Source: Phoronis australis
Lineage: Eukaryota; Phoronida; Phoronidae
Direction: 5' to 3'
Assembly (NCBI GenBank): GCA_002633005.1
Contig: NMRA01000904.1
Location: 10,069 to 71,789, forward strand
DNA: 61,721 nucleotides
Shown: in pieces, positions 47,827 through 58,976 of the stretch
Numbering within the stretch: the first letter of the stretch is position 1
Layout: every line of letters starts with the position of its first letter
The notes under the pieces: model-generated
Told to the model about the DNA's origin: nothing
Databases searched by the model: none
The model's input: the letters and a program-made list of their open reading frames with translations, nothing else
Program-made: the position numbers and the translations under genes

Positions 47827-48215
47827 AGATACTATACTTCATGCATTGTATTTAATGCAACATTTTCATGAAAAAATCGAAACATTAACAAAACGAAACG
47901 ATATTTTTAAAAACCATCACCACATCTTTAGCTGTCTTGAATCAAAGTTATGTTAATAAAGCCGTTGTTTTAGTTATATATTGGTTTCATTAGTGATCAT
48001 GCATTCTAACTAGCGCCACCTTATGCGAATTGTTGTAACTTGGAATTACCTCCCATGTGTTTTTTTCTGTTCCTTATTGTTCACAATCCTACAATCCAAC
48101 GGTTTTTTTGTCACTGAGTTTTTTCTGAAAAAGTTGTTGTCACGTTATCTAATTCATGATATCGGCAAATACTTAAAAAATCAAATGCTTAGGACTTCCT
48201 TCTTTCAGGGTATAT

Positions 48216-48275
48216 GCGCACACTCACCCACACACACGGGTGCTCACACAAACAACACACACACGTACGCATACT
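48216..48275. repeat. CA-rich microsatellite
   Basis: Interrupted runs of CA dinucleotides. Confidence 0.65.
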
Positions 48276-48517
48276 TTTGTTGTAGATATTGAGCTAAATT
48301 GACATATCGCCAGGTATTTGAGTGAGGGCTTAACTGGCCAATCAGAAAGCAGCATTTGTGAAACACCTTCGTTTCCAAGCCGCCATTTGACCTGCCAAAC
48401 AACACGTTGCCGAGTAAATTATTGCTTATTTGACATTTTGCAAGGTGGCGGAGCTTGCGATAGGTCAATTCTCAGACTTGTCAATCATAACCTTGGGAAA
48501 GAAGTTCGAAGACTCAC

Positions 48518-48692
48518 CAACGATTTCATATTCATTTGATTCCGTTTTTAACAGTCTGGTAATCGTTATAGAAATGTTCCGTGTTGTTTCCGAGTTGTAG
48601 GGTCTTGTGTCCACCCACGTGTAAATCAAGACTTTCACCTTGCCTGTTGCGCTTTTTCTGCAATTCACAACTTCATGTGTTTTGCTGTCGGT
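48518..48692 (-). CDS. SEA/EGF receptor, exon 2: second half of first SEA domain
   Basis: Acceptor ctgtcgttttgtaag (phase 0) and donor ATCGTTG/gtgagt (phase 1). It reads TDSKTHEVVNCRKSATGKVK, VLIYTWVDTRPYNSETTRNI, SITITRLLKTESNEYEIV. The CRKSATGKVKVLIYTW strand is the SEA strand-turn-strand (usually GSVVV); here it is TGKVKV, so the autoproteolytic site seems lost. A second acceptor at 48658 would give a shorter exon in a phase that does not fit exon 1; the 48692 acceptor joins exon 1 cleanly (phase 0). Confidence 0.65.
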
Positions 48693-48779
48693 CTTACAAA
48701 ACGACAGTAAATACATGTAGCATGAGTGTTTATAGCGAAATATGTCTATTCCTCGACAATTTTATCCTTGTTCACGTGT

Positions 48780-48912
48780 CATTGGCGGCACAGCACTGAC
48801 AAGAAGTGGTGGGCTATAGCCCCCAGCCCCATGTGGTGCATCACACATACATGTAGACTGGGTGGCACAGCATTGAGAAAAGTGGGGCTATAGCTTCCAG
48901 CCCTCTATGGTT
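48780..48912. repeat. Two copies of the GGCTATAGCCCCC palindromic repeat
   Basis: GGCGGCACAGCACTGACAAG..GGGCTATAGCCCCCAGCCCC at 48784-48828 and GGTGGCACAGCATTGAGAAA..GGGGCTATAGCTTCCAGCCC at 48863-48904. Same family as 8.6, 23.3 and 35.1 kb. Confidence 0.55.
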
Positions 48913-49739
48913 CTGACATATACGGTTATCAGATCAAAGGCTGTACTCCTTGCTGTTCAACTTGGAAATTGTAGACATCACTTTAAAAGGCAGTTTGGAA
49001 ACTCAACCTTGTTAGTACCCGTTGTAACATTATCGGCAGGTAATGTACACCTGCGTTTCACCCAGTTTAATTCGCTAAATAATGAGGGGGGTGGTGGGTC
49101 GAGGGGTTTGTCAGGGTCGAGGTGTTCGAGGAGGTTTTAGAACAATCCACTCAAAAATGAACATGTTAGAGTTTATTACGGTTGGCCAACATTAAATTGC
49201 GAATTAAAAAACGACGCATGTCCTCGCTGTCTGTGATTTGAGTTGCAACTAGTCTGATTATGGTAAGTACTGTTATGAGAGCGCTTTTTTTCTAAGAGTT
49301 CCGTGCCTAATTTGATTTTTGTTTCTAGCTTGTAAAACACGGAGAAATGCAGTTTTAAAAGATGCAGTTAACAAAGAAAACAGCTTACCTCATGGAGGAG
49401 ATTGTGGCCCTAACGAAATCTGTAACGCTTCCATTCAGTTTGGCATCTGTCTGAAAGGAATGTCAGGCCCATCTTGTTACAAATTGTTAAGCCGACGTCA
49501 GCATCCTTTTAAATTTAACAGTCTTAATATGTCAGATATCCAATACTAAAACCGTCATAAGTGTGATAAGCGCTCTCACAGCACGATATGATCTCTAACA
49601 TCAGGAAATTAATAAAGCCTTTAGGACGTCTTAATTTCTTCTGAAAACCTGTCGAAATTTCCTGAGCTTCGTCGTCCAGAATATTGCATACAAATGTAGG
49701 TAATCGATCTTCGCTAATGGGTGTCCGAGATTTCTGCCT
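48913..49739. other. Unassigned intron 1 sequence
   Basis: No gene recognised between the palindromic repeats and the 6.3-kb element. Confidence 0.4.
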
Positions 49740-49989
49740 TTAAAGAAGCGTGGAACGAGATAAGCAGACTAAATTGCAACATTTAAAGTGATTCTCTGCC
49801 ACTGGAACAGAATTAAGCCTGCTCACCAAGTATTTCAGTGATTTTCTCATAAAGGTTTCTGCTGATATCAAAGCAATGTCTTACACTTCAAATTTCAAAC
49901 GATCTGCTATCTGCTTGCCACTCGATTTTTGTCCCACAAGGCAAAGCACGTCTCCTTATTTGCTATTCCAAGACATTTAACGAGTAAAT

Positions 49990-50380
49990 TTATGACAAAT
50001 AGACACCCAATCTACAACAACTTGCAACAAAAGGTTTTACAGTGGTTTTATGCTCTACTGGGTATGCTTATGAAAAGGAAAAATGTCTAAAATCTGATCA
50101 CCGAAAGTGGGTTACAACTGCGTCATTTCCAAGATGGCCGCCACCGTGACGTTTCGAATCAATATAAATAGATATAATTTCTTCAATAAATTTGATAGAG
50201 ACATATTTTTTGGTTTTAGTCTATGGTTTTAAGGAGTGAGCAACTCAATACTGCGGTTAACATTAACATATGATCAGAATTTGATACAAAATTCAAGATA
50301 GCGGCTAAAATTCAAGACCGAAAAATCACTGATTTGTCCATTGTTTAAAATCTTATCCCCTATAACGAAAGCATGATTAA
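49990..50380. repeat. Inverted repeat, left arm (inner TIR)
   Basis: Pairs with 55490-55830. Contains CCAAGATGGCCGCCAC and CTATGGTTTTAAGG.GTGAGCAAC. Confidence 0.75.
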
Positions 50381-51937
50381 ATGTGACTGGTTTCTGATGA
50401 ATTGGCTTGCATAAAGGCAAAAAAATTGTCTAGTGTATAATTGTTTGCCTCTAATATATTTTTATTTAAAAAAAATCACACAAGGAAGCTAGAAGCCAGG
50501 GCAAAATGACAACATCTGTCTGAAGTCCCCCACAATCAGCGGCAGAGTCATCGACAATCTTGATAAGAAGTCTGTGGCTGGACTGAACATGCTCCATACT
50601 GCTCGGGCAATGATTAGGGCAGATCGCACTTGGTCTTGGAATGATCACTTGCAAGCTGTTGGTGATGCCTTGCCAATATTTGCTGCAGCTAGACACCACA
50701 ACTACTTGAAATCCGCTTACTTCTACATACGAGAAATGGCTGATTTGGCGAACAAACATCCAGATGTGTCTGCGAAGTTTCAAAAATGGCTTTCGTGTGA
50801 TTCGGCGAACAAACCAGTTCTGGACAGGCCTCAGCTGTGATCTAGCCATTGAACATATTACTATATGTGATCGTTAAGAAGCTCAGGCGGTTTGACTCAT
50901 GGAAGTAAGATGGCAGAGGAGCAGGGAGCATTATGGACAATGTCGGTCACCTGCAAGGTGATGTTAACATCACCTTGCAGGCCTTCAATGACGTCACGTA
51001 CACAACAACCAAACAATACAAAGAAGCAACTGGTGCCAGAATTGAAAGAGGTGCATGCGACTTCGCGAAGATAATCACAAAAGTGCCTGAATGTTCACCA
51101 TTCTCCTTAGACTGGGAAACGCAACTACTGTCTAGGTTGGTCCTAACGGATTCATCGATCCTATCTTACTCTTTCAGCTGGGTTTTCTGGTGGTATCCCG
51201 TTGAGATGACTTGTCTCTTGAGGAAGTGGTGAGTTTCGAGCTCAGTCCATACCCACCGTTTCTCTGAGGACAACCTGATATTGAAGAAGGTTTATAAACT
51301 TCAACTGACTCAAGCCGTTTATGACCACTGTTCCAAGGCCCATGCACGTAAAGGAGCACCAAACTCCACACCTTCAATACGTCTCCAGACTAAAAGGTAT
51401 GAGCTTTATGGAGGATCTTTGCTCAACAAGCTTAAATGTAAGACGGCAGATGCGCATGGAAAACTTGCCAGAACATATGCTGACTTCATGACAAAGCACT
51501 ATGAGGCAGTCACTGTTGTCTTTGGTGACTATGCTGCAGGTCCTCCGATAAAGGATAACATTCAGCAGAAACGGAGACAGACCAGCACCTATCCGACTGT
51601 GAATTTCACCGGAGAAACGGAATTTGATGTTTGAGAGAGATGAATTCCTATTCACCAGAAATAACAAGCCAGAACTGATCGCCTTAATAAGTGACCAGCT
51701 GCAGAAAGTGGGATGCACAGCCGTTCACGGAGGAAGGGGACGCTGGTGTGGACATTGCAAAGACCGCAGTAAACAGTGTAGTATGTATTCCACAACAGTA
51801 ATCGGCAAGGACACTGAATTGTTGATGCTTATGCTCCATAACTGAAGGGCTGAAGGGAAACCGCTTTTTTTCAGATTGTACAATTAGTCAAGAACCAATC
51901 TGAAAGTATACGACATAAATTGAATGAAGTGTGTGCT

Positions 51938-53533
51938 CTGGGCCCGGTCTCCAATTTTCCTACTCAGACTCGAATCTTACTCAAACAAACACTTCATACT
52001 CAACTCGAGTACAGACTTAGCTTTGGTGTATTCAATGTCGTACTCGAAAAATCTGCACTCGAAATTTCGAGCACGTATTCACTTTTCGAGTATATATACT
52101 CACTGGCAGTGTGCTTGAAATGGTACTCAAAAATAAATACAGCGGATGCGAGACACAGACAAATTATTCCACAAGCGAAAGAAGAAAATATCGAAAACCC
52201 ATTAAGAAACACAACAAATATTTGTCAAATTTTAGTCCTCATACCAGATTTCAGAGCTTGACACAATAGTTTTCATTTTAAATCTTCTTCATCTTAAACC
52301 GACGTATCACAGCACTGCTTTGCCGCCAATTTGTAAACTCCTTACTAGGATTCCTGGCAACTGGCGAATTCTAATCTTATGTCGACGAGTCATTACAAGT
52401 GTCAAAAGCTGCTGTGGTGAGGGGGTTGCATTGATTGCAGAGCATGCGCAACGGGTTTTACGGTTTCCTTAAGACGAGAAAAGTTCAACAACAGTTTACT
52501 TCCCTGTCAGACAGCCTACATTTCACATCATAGTTTTAGTCATTGTTAATTCCTCAATTCCCGAATGGTATTCCACATTCTGTTTGCCTATTTCTAAGTT
52601 GACGTCAGATTTCAAAAATACAGTATCAAATTTTTGACATCATCTTAAGCCTACACGGCAATGGGTTCTATGAAAAGACTAAATTAGCAAGAAAGAACAG
52701 GGGTTGACCAGAAACCAAATAACTGCGGCCCAAAAATGTCGACTGGAGCTTCGGGTTAAAGTGGACAACCGGCTTACTTGAGAAGAACGCCTCCGCTGGC
52801 AATTAAGGTACAAACTTTTGAAATTCGACCTCCCGTTAAAGAAAATGTGCAATTCGAACTCTCCCTTAAAAATGTTGGTTGCAGGCCTGTGATTTGGTGC
52901 CTGACCCCCGGGCCTGTGGTCACCGACCCACCACTGCACGTATCACTAAGAAAGAAAATTTAAGTGGTTGGTGTGACCATGCCAATTCTAGGAGTAAATG
53001 TGTAAAGTGTAGGGGAGAATGAACTCATTTTGCCCCATGGCTAAATCAGACACTGTCATCATGTCTTCACCTCTTTGATGTGATAAGCTGTTACAAATTT
53101 CTTAAGACATTTTCAGGCGATGAGGAACTCAAGAAGAAAAGCTTAATAATTGGCAAATGTATCAAGAAATGGTATACGAATATTGTTTTGAAACTGAACA
53201 AAAATTGAATAACAGTTACAGAAACTCGGCATTCTACGTTATAGTTTAATTTGTAATTGTGGCGACAGCAGACGATAATGTAGTTGCTAGGGTAGTCTAT
53301 GCGAATAGGGAACGCTGAATCAGCGCGACTTTGCGTGGTTTTGCATTTCACATCATAAAGGGTTCCATAGCAACTCAGTACGATTTTCAGATTTGAGTAC
53401 GTTTTTGTCTACACGAAATGCGACATTAAATACGCTTTTTGAGTACGACTCCAGTGAGCACGATTTTGAGTATGCAATCTCGAGTATGAGTATGAGTAAC
53501 AGTCTGAGTACGGAGATTGGAGACCGGGCCCAG
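51938..53533. mobile_element. CTGGGCCCGGTCTCC element, copy 2 (inverted), inside the broken gene
   Basis: Ends CTGGGCCCGGTCTCCAAT and ATTGGAGACCGGGCCCAG: a perfect 15-base inverted pair extended by GAGTAC/CTCGAG-rich arms. Reverse orientation relative to 28502-29892. It falls between the LLMLMLHN and ILFLHSFTGCDS parts of the plus-strand gene. Confidence 0.7.
52698..52915. mobile_element. Small insertion nested in copy 2
   Basis: Copy 2 is about 200 bp longer than copy 1. This stretch, from CAGGGGTTGACCAGAAACCAA to TTTGGTGCCTGACCCCCGG, has roughly inverted ends of hAT style (CAGGGGT) and I could not match it in copy 1. No target duplication defined. Confidence 0.35.
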
Positions 53534-54319
53534 GATTAAGTAGCGCACCCAGATACTATTCCTGCACTCCTTCACAGGATGCGACTCAATAACTCGTATA
53601 TTTGCTGGCGTTGGAAAGAAATCAGTCTCTCAGAAACTCGTGAAAGATGACCAAGTCCTCTAGTCATGCGCAGACACATTCACTACGACTGGTGTGAGCC
53701 CAGCTGAGATAGAGAAACTTGGTAGACAAGCGATGGTCGCAATATTTGGTAGAGAGAGCACGTGTTCTCTGGTTGCCATGCATTACAACATATTCACGAA
53801 AAAGGTTGCTGCTGCTAAGTGTTTCGCTACTCATGAACGTCTTCCACCAACGGAATCAGCCGCCAGGTTTCATTGTCTTGAGTGTACTATCAGGTCATGG
53901 TTTGGACAGGGATGGCAAATGATCTGGATCATTTAGACTGGGGCTGGAGACTTCAAGACAATCAATTCGTACCCATCACAACTTCCATGAATGCAGCACC
54001 AGACACTCCTGAAGATGATACACTGCAACTGTACCACTGCTTGTAGTACACCCCTTGCAGTTGCAGAAGAAAGAATTGGCTTGCATTTACATCTACATGT
54101 GGATTATGCCTAGCGACATATCTTGACATTTCACTAAATCAGTGATGAGGATTGACGTGAGGCAGTCCGTGTAATGAGCATAACATTCTTGGGTGAAAAT
54201 GTAATCTAATCGTTCATGCGTCAAGTCGACGAATAAGTACTTTACTGGCATCTGGTGTTCAGTCATTTTGATACAGACGGTTTTTCACGTTTTCCCCCGT
54301 GTATGGGTTGGGCGCAGTT

Positions 54320-55018
54320 TGTTACAGACCGGTGCAAATAGCTTTTGGTGCGATTGTAGTGTGAAGACTGGTTCGAGTTAATCTTATTATTAATCTCGAC
54401 CGTACGTTCACAAGCCTACTCAAACAAAACGTCCGACGTAATGTCTGTTCTATGCTCCAGGTAGTGCTGCGAAGCCTTGACTTCTGATGAACTTCTGAGA
54501 CACGTTCAGCAACTGTTACACTCGCTGGTTCAAATAACATGCTGTCTTTATAGCTGGCTCTCTATTGTCTCCCGCTGTAACTGCTGATTCTCTTCACTGC
54601 AACTCAACTGTAATTCTCTCAACTGTCTAACTATTAACTGCTTTTCTTTTGAACTGACTAATACAAACCCGTGCTTGTGTAATTATAGGCTAATGCAATA
54701 ATGTAGAACTTTTCTCCAATTCAAGCACATGCCAGAACTTTCTGGAATCTGCCCAATCATTCTACAAACATATACTAGTCTCTAGAATATTCCAGAATGC
54801 ATTAATCACTGTCATGCTAGAGGCTCCTAGAAAGTTCCACACTATACTCTAGTTACCAAATTACATCATCACTTTACTGAACTCAGTCTTCTAGAAAGCT
54901 CCATGCTATTCAAACAAATTACATCATCACTGTACTTAACTCAGGGGTCATGCCAATCAAAACTAAACAACAAGACAAAACAATACAACTAAAAACAGAG
55001 TCAGTCTATATTCTGACA
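54320..55018 (-). mobile_element. Possible solo LTR with TATA box and heat-shock-type motifs
   Basis: On the minus strand the segment starts TGTCAGAATATAG and ends CTGTAACA, so TG..CA. It has CTATAAAG at 54553-54546 with heat-shock-type motifs 180-250 bp upstream. Just past the end lies TGCGCCCAACCC, loosely like a primer-binding site. No second LTR and no matching 5-bp flanks were found, so the LTR reading is tentative. Confidence 0.3.
54735..54838 (-). promoter_or_regulatory. Heat-shock-element-like array
   Basis: Two perfect three-unit motifs GAAnnTTCnnGAA lie at 54735-54747 (GAACTTTCTGGAA) and 54785-54797 (GAATATTCCAGAA), with a two-unit GAAAGTTC at 54830-54837. Such alternating 5-bp units are the HSF binding pattern. 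A 60-bp tandem repeat, 54827-54886 and 54890-54943, carries one of them and a decayed copy. Confidence 0.5.
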
Positions 55019-55489
55019 TGGATGCCTTTTAAGTAAACGAAAATTTTTTCAGGTTTAAGTTATTGAGCATAATACAACCTATAGCTTGGTACACATTCTG
55101 TCAGTGCATTCCAAACACTGTAGTTCATCAGATTGCAGTCAGGACTTTGTTTACAACACGTTGTAATTAACCCCAGTTAACTCGTTCTCAGGACTTGAAA
55201 ACACAATCTTTACTTCGCAAATTGTGGCACCCAACTGACAAATCATTTTTGACACAACCATTGGAAACATACTTCTGAGCAAATTGATTGCTAAGTGCCA
55301 CCATCTTTGATACATAATATATAATTATGTAGGCTATTTTGGCATTGACTTTATTGAGTTACAAAAGTATCTTTCCTGACCTGGAGCGAGAACACAGTGT
55401 ATCATTTTTTATGATGTACTGACAATCGTTTGATATGCACATGTGCAAAATTTCGTTCAATTTCAATAAAAGTTAATTACGAACCCTTT

Positions 55490-55830
55490 TGTGACCACCT
55501 AATATAATGGACAGACAGTTATTATTCGCTGTTGAATTTTAGCCGCCATCTTGAATTTCATTTCAAATACTGATCGTATCTTATTTTTAACCACACCATA
55601 CAGTTGCTCACACCTTAAAACCATAGACTAGAACCAAAATTATGTCTCTATCACAATTATTGAAGAAGTAACATCTATTTTAGTGGTTTCGAATCGTCGT
55701 GGCGGCCATCTTGGAAATGACCCGCTCTGATTTTGGAGAGCATTTTTCCTGTTAATAAATATGCCTAGTAGAGCAAAAAGAACTGTAAAACCTTTTGTTG
55801 CAATTTGTTGTTGGTCAGGTGGCATATTGA
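55490..55830. repeat. Inverted repeat, right arm (inner TIR)
   Basis: Inverse of 49990-50380; contains GTGGCGGCCATCTTGG. Confidence 0.75.
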
Positions 55831-56049
55831 CTAGTTAACATAGACGTAGCACATCTAACTTATTTGGAAATATGACCTTTGACCTCAAGCGACTTCACGC
55901 GTGTTTCAAAAATCGTGTTTGTGATTCCTGAAAATCTTTCTCACAGGGGAAAGTGAATTACTCTGTACTAGTTTTTACAAGAGGCTACCTTCGTCAGGAA
56001 ATGTTTAAACATTATTTTTGACGAACTTTCGCGTTCCATACCCCTTTAA

Positions 56050-56795
56050 GAGAAAGCTTTGAATATGGTACCCGTCATTATAATAACAATTAGAAGTGTT
56101 AAGTGAATTCTAGCAAGACTTCTGTCGCACCCGAGGCGTACGTGCAACATATTTTGTACAAGGCGCTCGATTTTATAACTAAAATTCAATCCATTAAACA
56201 TTGTTGATAGAATCTTTGGAATCAAATAGTAATTTAACAGAAGAACAAACATTCATAGCATGCACAGTCAATATGGTCCGCGCGATCTCACAGGTACGAT
56301 TTGCGCCAAGGATATAATTTCCGAACTCATACTCGATTCATAATCAGATTGAAATTTTTACCAGTCAGTGAATTTTATCCTATAAGTTGGGAACTTCATC
56401 CCAATCTAATCTCATCCCAAACTCAATTCAATGACCGCCACCTTGTAAGTTACGCTAGTGGGGCTTTGAGTTGCGAAACACTCGCCTTCTAACGACTCGA
56501 TTATGCATGATCTTGCCTGATCTAAACATTTTCGCCAGAAGTTTAGTCTACGAAGACCAAAACGTCCATTGACAGAACGTGCCTATGTACAGTTTATAGA
56601 AACTTACATTTCTTTGGCGGTTTCAGAAATGACACGTTTAGTAATTATCAGTAAACAATAGGACCAGCTTCACTCTAAGTTCATGCTTACATGTAGGTAA
56701 TTGAAGATTTAAAAAGACACTATGACATTCAACTCTCATTCTAAATCAGTGTCCATGCGGAAAATGTACATGTTGCAAAAACCAATGAATATTAC
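56050..56795. other. Intron 1 sequence next to exon 1
   Basis: No other feature recognised. Confidence 0.4.
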
Positions 56796-56984
56796 CCCAT
56801 CGATAAGCTTTTTTTCCAGGTCTTGGTAGGAAGTCGTATTGCCGTACATGTAACTTTCATCCCAATCCTCATTTATAATGAACGAAAACTGAACTAAAAC
56901 GGGAACCAATAGAAAACACAACATTAAATTACATGACTTTAGATGCACTACATGATTTGATGAGGACGTGACGCTAGGGTTCAT
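56796..56984 (-). CDS. SEA/EGF receptor, exon 1: signal peptide and SEA start
   Basis: The ATG at 56984 is preceded by an in-frame stop and no acceptor, so I take it as the start. A polar lead and SCNLMLCFLLVPVLVQFSFI form a signal peptide (residues 18-36), followed by INEDWDESYMYGNTTSYQDL and EKKLIDG, typical of the first strand and helix of a SEA domain (W...Y.N.TS..Y..L). Ends GATGGG/gtaata in phase 0, matching exon 2 at 48692. The 8.1-kb intron between contains the 6.3-kb TTAA element. Confidence 0.65.
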
Positions 56985-57051
56985 TTGTTTTCCATGAAAA
57001 AGGAAAAATGCAATTAGGGTGCAACCGTATTAGTTTTTAGTTAAGTCTGGC

Positions 57052-57372
57052 TACCCATACGAAAAGGAAAAGTTGAGTTTCAATTGAGATTCAATTGAAA
57101 TTCAATTGAATTTCAATAGAAAATAGAATTTCTATTGAATATGTCTATAGAATGAAAATTCAATTGGCACTTCCCTTGCCGTCAATTGAATGGCTGTTGA
57201 ACGGCTAGGGAATTCCTATTGACTGGCTATTGAATATGCTAATGAATTGAATCAATTCATTTACATGGGAAAAACTTCAATTGGATTTCAATTGAAACTC
57301 AATTGAACCTCAACTGAGTTTCAATTCCTGTCCCAACTGAAAGTCCAGTGTACATGTACTTTTTCGTATGGG
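57052..57372. mobile_element. MITE with CCCATACGAAAA ends and CAATTG core
   Basis: Ends CCCATACGAAAAGGAAAAG and, inverted, ACTTTTTCGTATGGG, flanked by TA on both sides (a mariner-like target). The core repeats TTCAATTGAA-type palindromes a dozen times. About 320 bp, non-coding, just upstream of the receptor start codon. Confidence 0.7.
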
Positions 57373-58976
57373 TATAGCCGAATGATGCACTGGAACATTA
57401 CAAGAAGTCAGGCCAGCCACTGTTAAAGTTGGTATCACGCCACATTACAAGTAAATGTATTTATCTTTATAATAAAAGAAACTAAACATAAGCTCAAAAT
57501 TTCCCAAATTATACAACCCGTCATTTGAAATAAAAACAACTATTTTAAGTCCATGCCATCAAGTAACTATTACTTTTCGGTTTCTTGTCACAATGTGTCG
57601 AGCCCCCAATACATGTACACTGTAACAGATTTTTTCAGAGATTTTGGACACCCTGCCACTTTGGTTTTCATGTTAGGAGTCCGATTCTCTTTGAATTGTG
57701 ACGACCTTGCCCACTCTTTCACACCACAGTAGGCGGTATTCAATTTTTCTGACACAATAGTTACGTCACCAGAAAAGCCCGATGTAAGCGAGTTTTCACG
57801 AAGGACGGTTTGTTACTGTTTGGAGTAAATGTAGATAACTTTGCAGGTATGACATAAACGAGTGTCCGTACATTGCAAAACGTGTCTCAGTCAGGACACG
57901 ACGAGGAAGGATTGATCGGGTTTCCTATTTGTCACTTGTTTGACGCAGGAGCATTTGTAGCCTACAGATGTTATGTCCGTGCGGTAAGTAATACACTGAT
58001 TCATTCAGCAATAGCTTTAGTTATTGACCCCCAGGAGGGATAATGGCCAGCGTTCAGATCCCTGCTCCCCCAACCTCCTAAGGTCGTCATGAATTTCACG
58101 TTTTGTCCCTGGGCCTGACAGAAGCCAATTTTCGATACTACTTCCTACTGTGGTCAACAATTTTGACCCCATTCGGCGCAGGGAATATCTGACCTCCCTT
58201 TTGTCTACGTCAACGGTTAAAGTATTTGCTGCAAATTGCCAAAAGTGACGACGGTAACTCTTACGTAATACAATGTATATGCTATCCTTCCTAATGACAA
58301 ACATCCATAGGATAAAAGATTTAAATATCACTGGCTGGTGAAGGAGACGTGTTTGACAAGAGAAGGCCTGTCCCGTTTCATGGAAACTTTTCTGTCTTAT
58401 AATTTAGACCCAAGTCGGGCTAACATAAGACCAAAGCGTTTTAATACCGTTTCATATATGAAATTTTGCAAGACTGCAATTAGACTGGAAACAGTTTATG
58501 TTGAGACTGAAAACTAGCCTGCTACGAAGTACTAAATGACCAAAATGTAAGACGGTCATCACAGTAAATTGTCGAGGAACAAATTTCGTTGACATTATAA
58601 TGCCCTTAAACAATATCAAATTGAAGATCGTCTGCTGTCCGAGTGTATTTCAGTCTATGCAAACTAGAATTCGTGTAAGACACACGAGTAAACGCTGTAA
58701 GACGTCGGAGAGTTTGTCATACGGAGCTCCACAGTTAATTGTGGCAATGAACACTGTCGATGACGCACGTATGTTCATCTGTCTTTCAAATTCAACAATA
58801 TTCCACTGAAACATCGGTGAAAACAACCATGCAACACTTTATTCGAATTGTTCAACTTTCAATTTTATTTTAAAGCCAAGTTTTAACTATCAATTAATTG
58901 ATAACTTTTACCACGTGTATTAATCCGGGGGAGGATATGCTCGGTTGAAAATGAACTGTAGACATGCATTTCATTA
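57373..58976. other. Between two minus-strand genes
   Basis: Possible promoter region of the receptor gene. AATAAA on the minus strand near 58870 could end the gene at 58977. The frame at 58017-58331 is not supported. Confidence 0.4.

Larger units (their letters stand above)
50500..54112 (+). pseudogene. Broken gene: PIN-like motifs and Cys-rich C-terminus, split by an insertion
   Basis: Part 1 (50500-51845) reads, across several frames: RTWSWNDHLQAVGDALPIFA, SAYFYIREMADLANKHPDVS, VIRRTNQFWTGLSCDLAIEH, GGLTHGSKMAEEQGALWTMS, FNDVTYTTTKQYKEATGARI, SPYPPFLFEDN, VVFGDYAAGPPIKDN, DEFLFTRNNKPELIALISDQ, STTVIGKDTELLMLMLHN. The element at 51938-53533 then cuts in. Part 2 (53540-54112) continues RTQILFLHSFTGCDSITRIF, AGVGKKSVSQKL, LPPTESAARFH, YQVMVWTGMANDLDHLDWGW, HCNCTTAC, PCSCRR and TCGLC. 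GKDTELLMLM plus TGCDS recall the acidic sites of PIN/FEN-like nucleases; the end resembles a zinc-binding Cys cluster. The family recurs, uncharacterised, in marine invertebrates (from memory). At least four frameshifts and several stops. Confidence 0.65.
49740..56049. mobile_element. 6.3-kb TTAA-flanked element with long inverted ends
   Basis: Element body 49744-56045, with TTAA at 49740-49743 and 56046-56049. Outer ends: AGAAGCGTGGAACGAGATAAG on the left and, read inward on the minus strand, AGGGGTATGGAACGCGAAAG on the right. Inner parts of the ends match well: 49990-50380 against 55490-55830 inverted, with landmarks TTGCAACAAAAGGTTTTACAG, TCATTTCCAAGATGGC and GGTT(T/C)TAGTCTATGGTTTTA. Between them lies a broken plus-strand gene (50500-54112). 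A second right end of the same family stands at 41830-41985. The TTAA target suggests Kolobok or piggyBac-like transposition, but I see no DDE domain. It occupies most of intron 1 of the receptor gene. Confidence 0.65.

Noticed and set aside
54093-54266. Gag-like frame following the putative LTR
   Set aside because: It is antisense to the Cys-rich end of the plus-strand gene and only 57 codons long, so it is best explained as a shadow.
58017-58331. 104-codon minus-strand frame as an exon of the gene at 59 kb
   Set aside because: No splice sites of matching phase and no recognisable motif.
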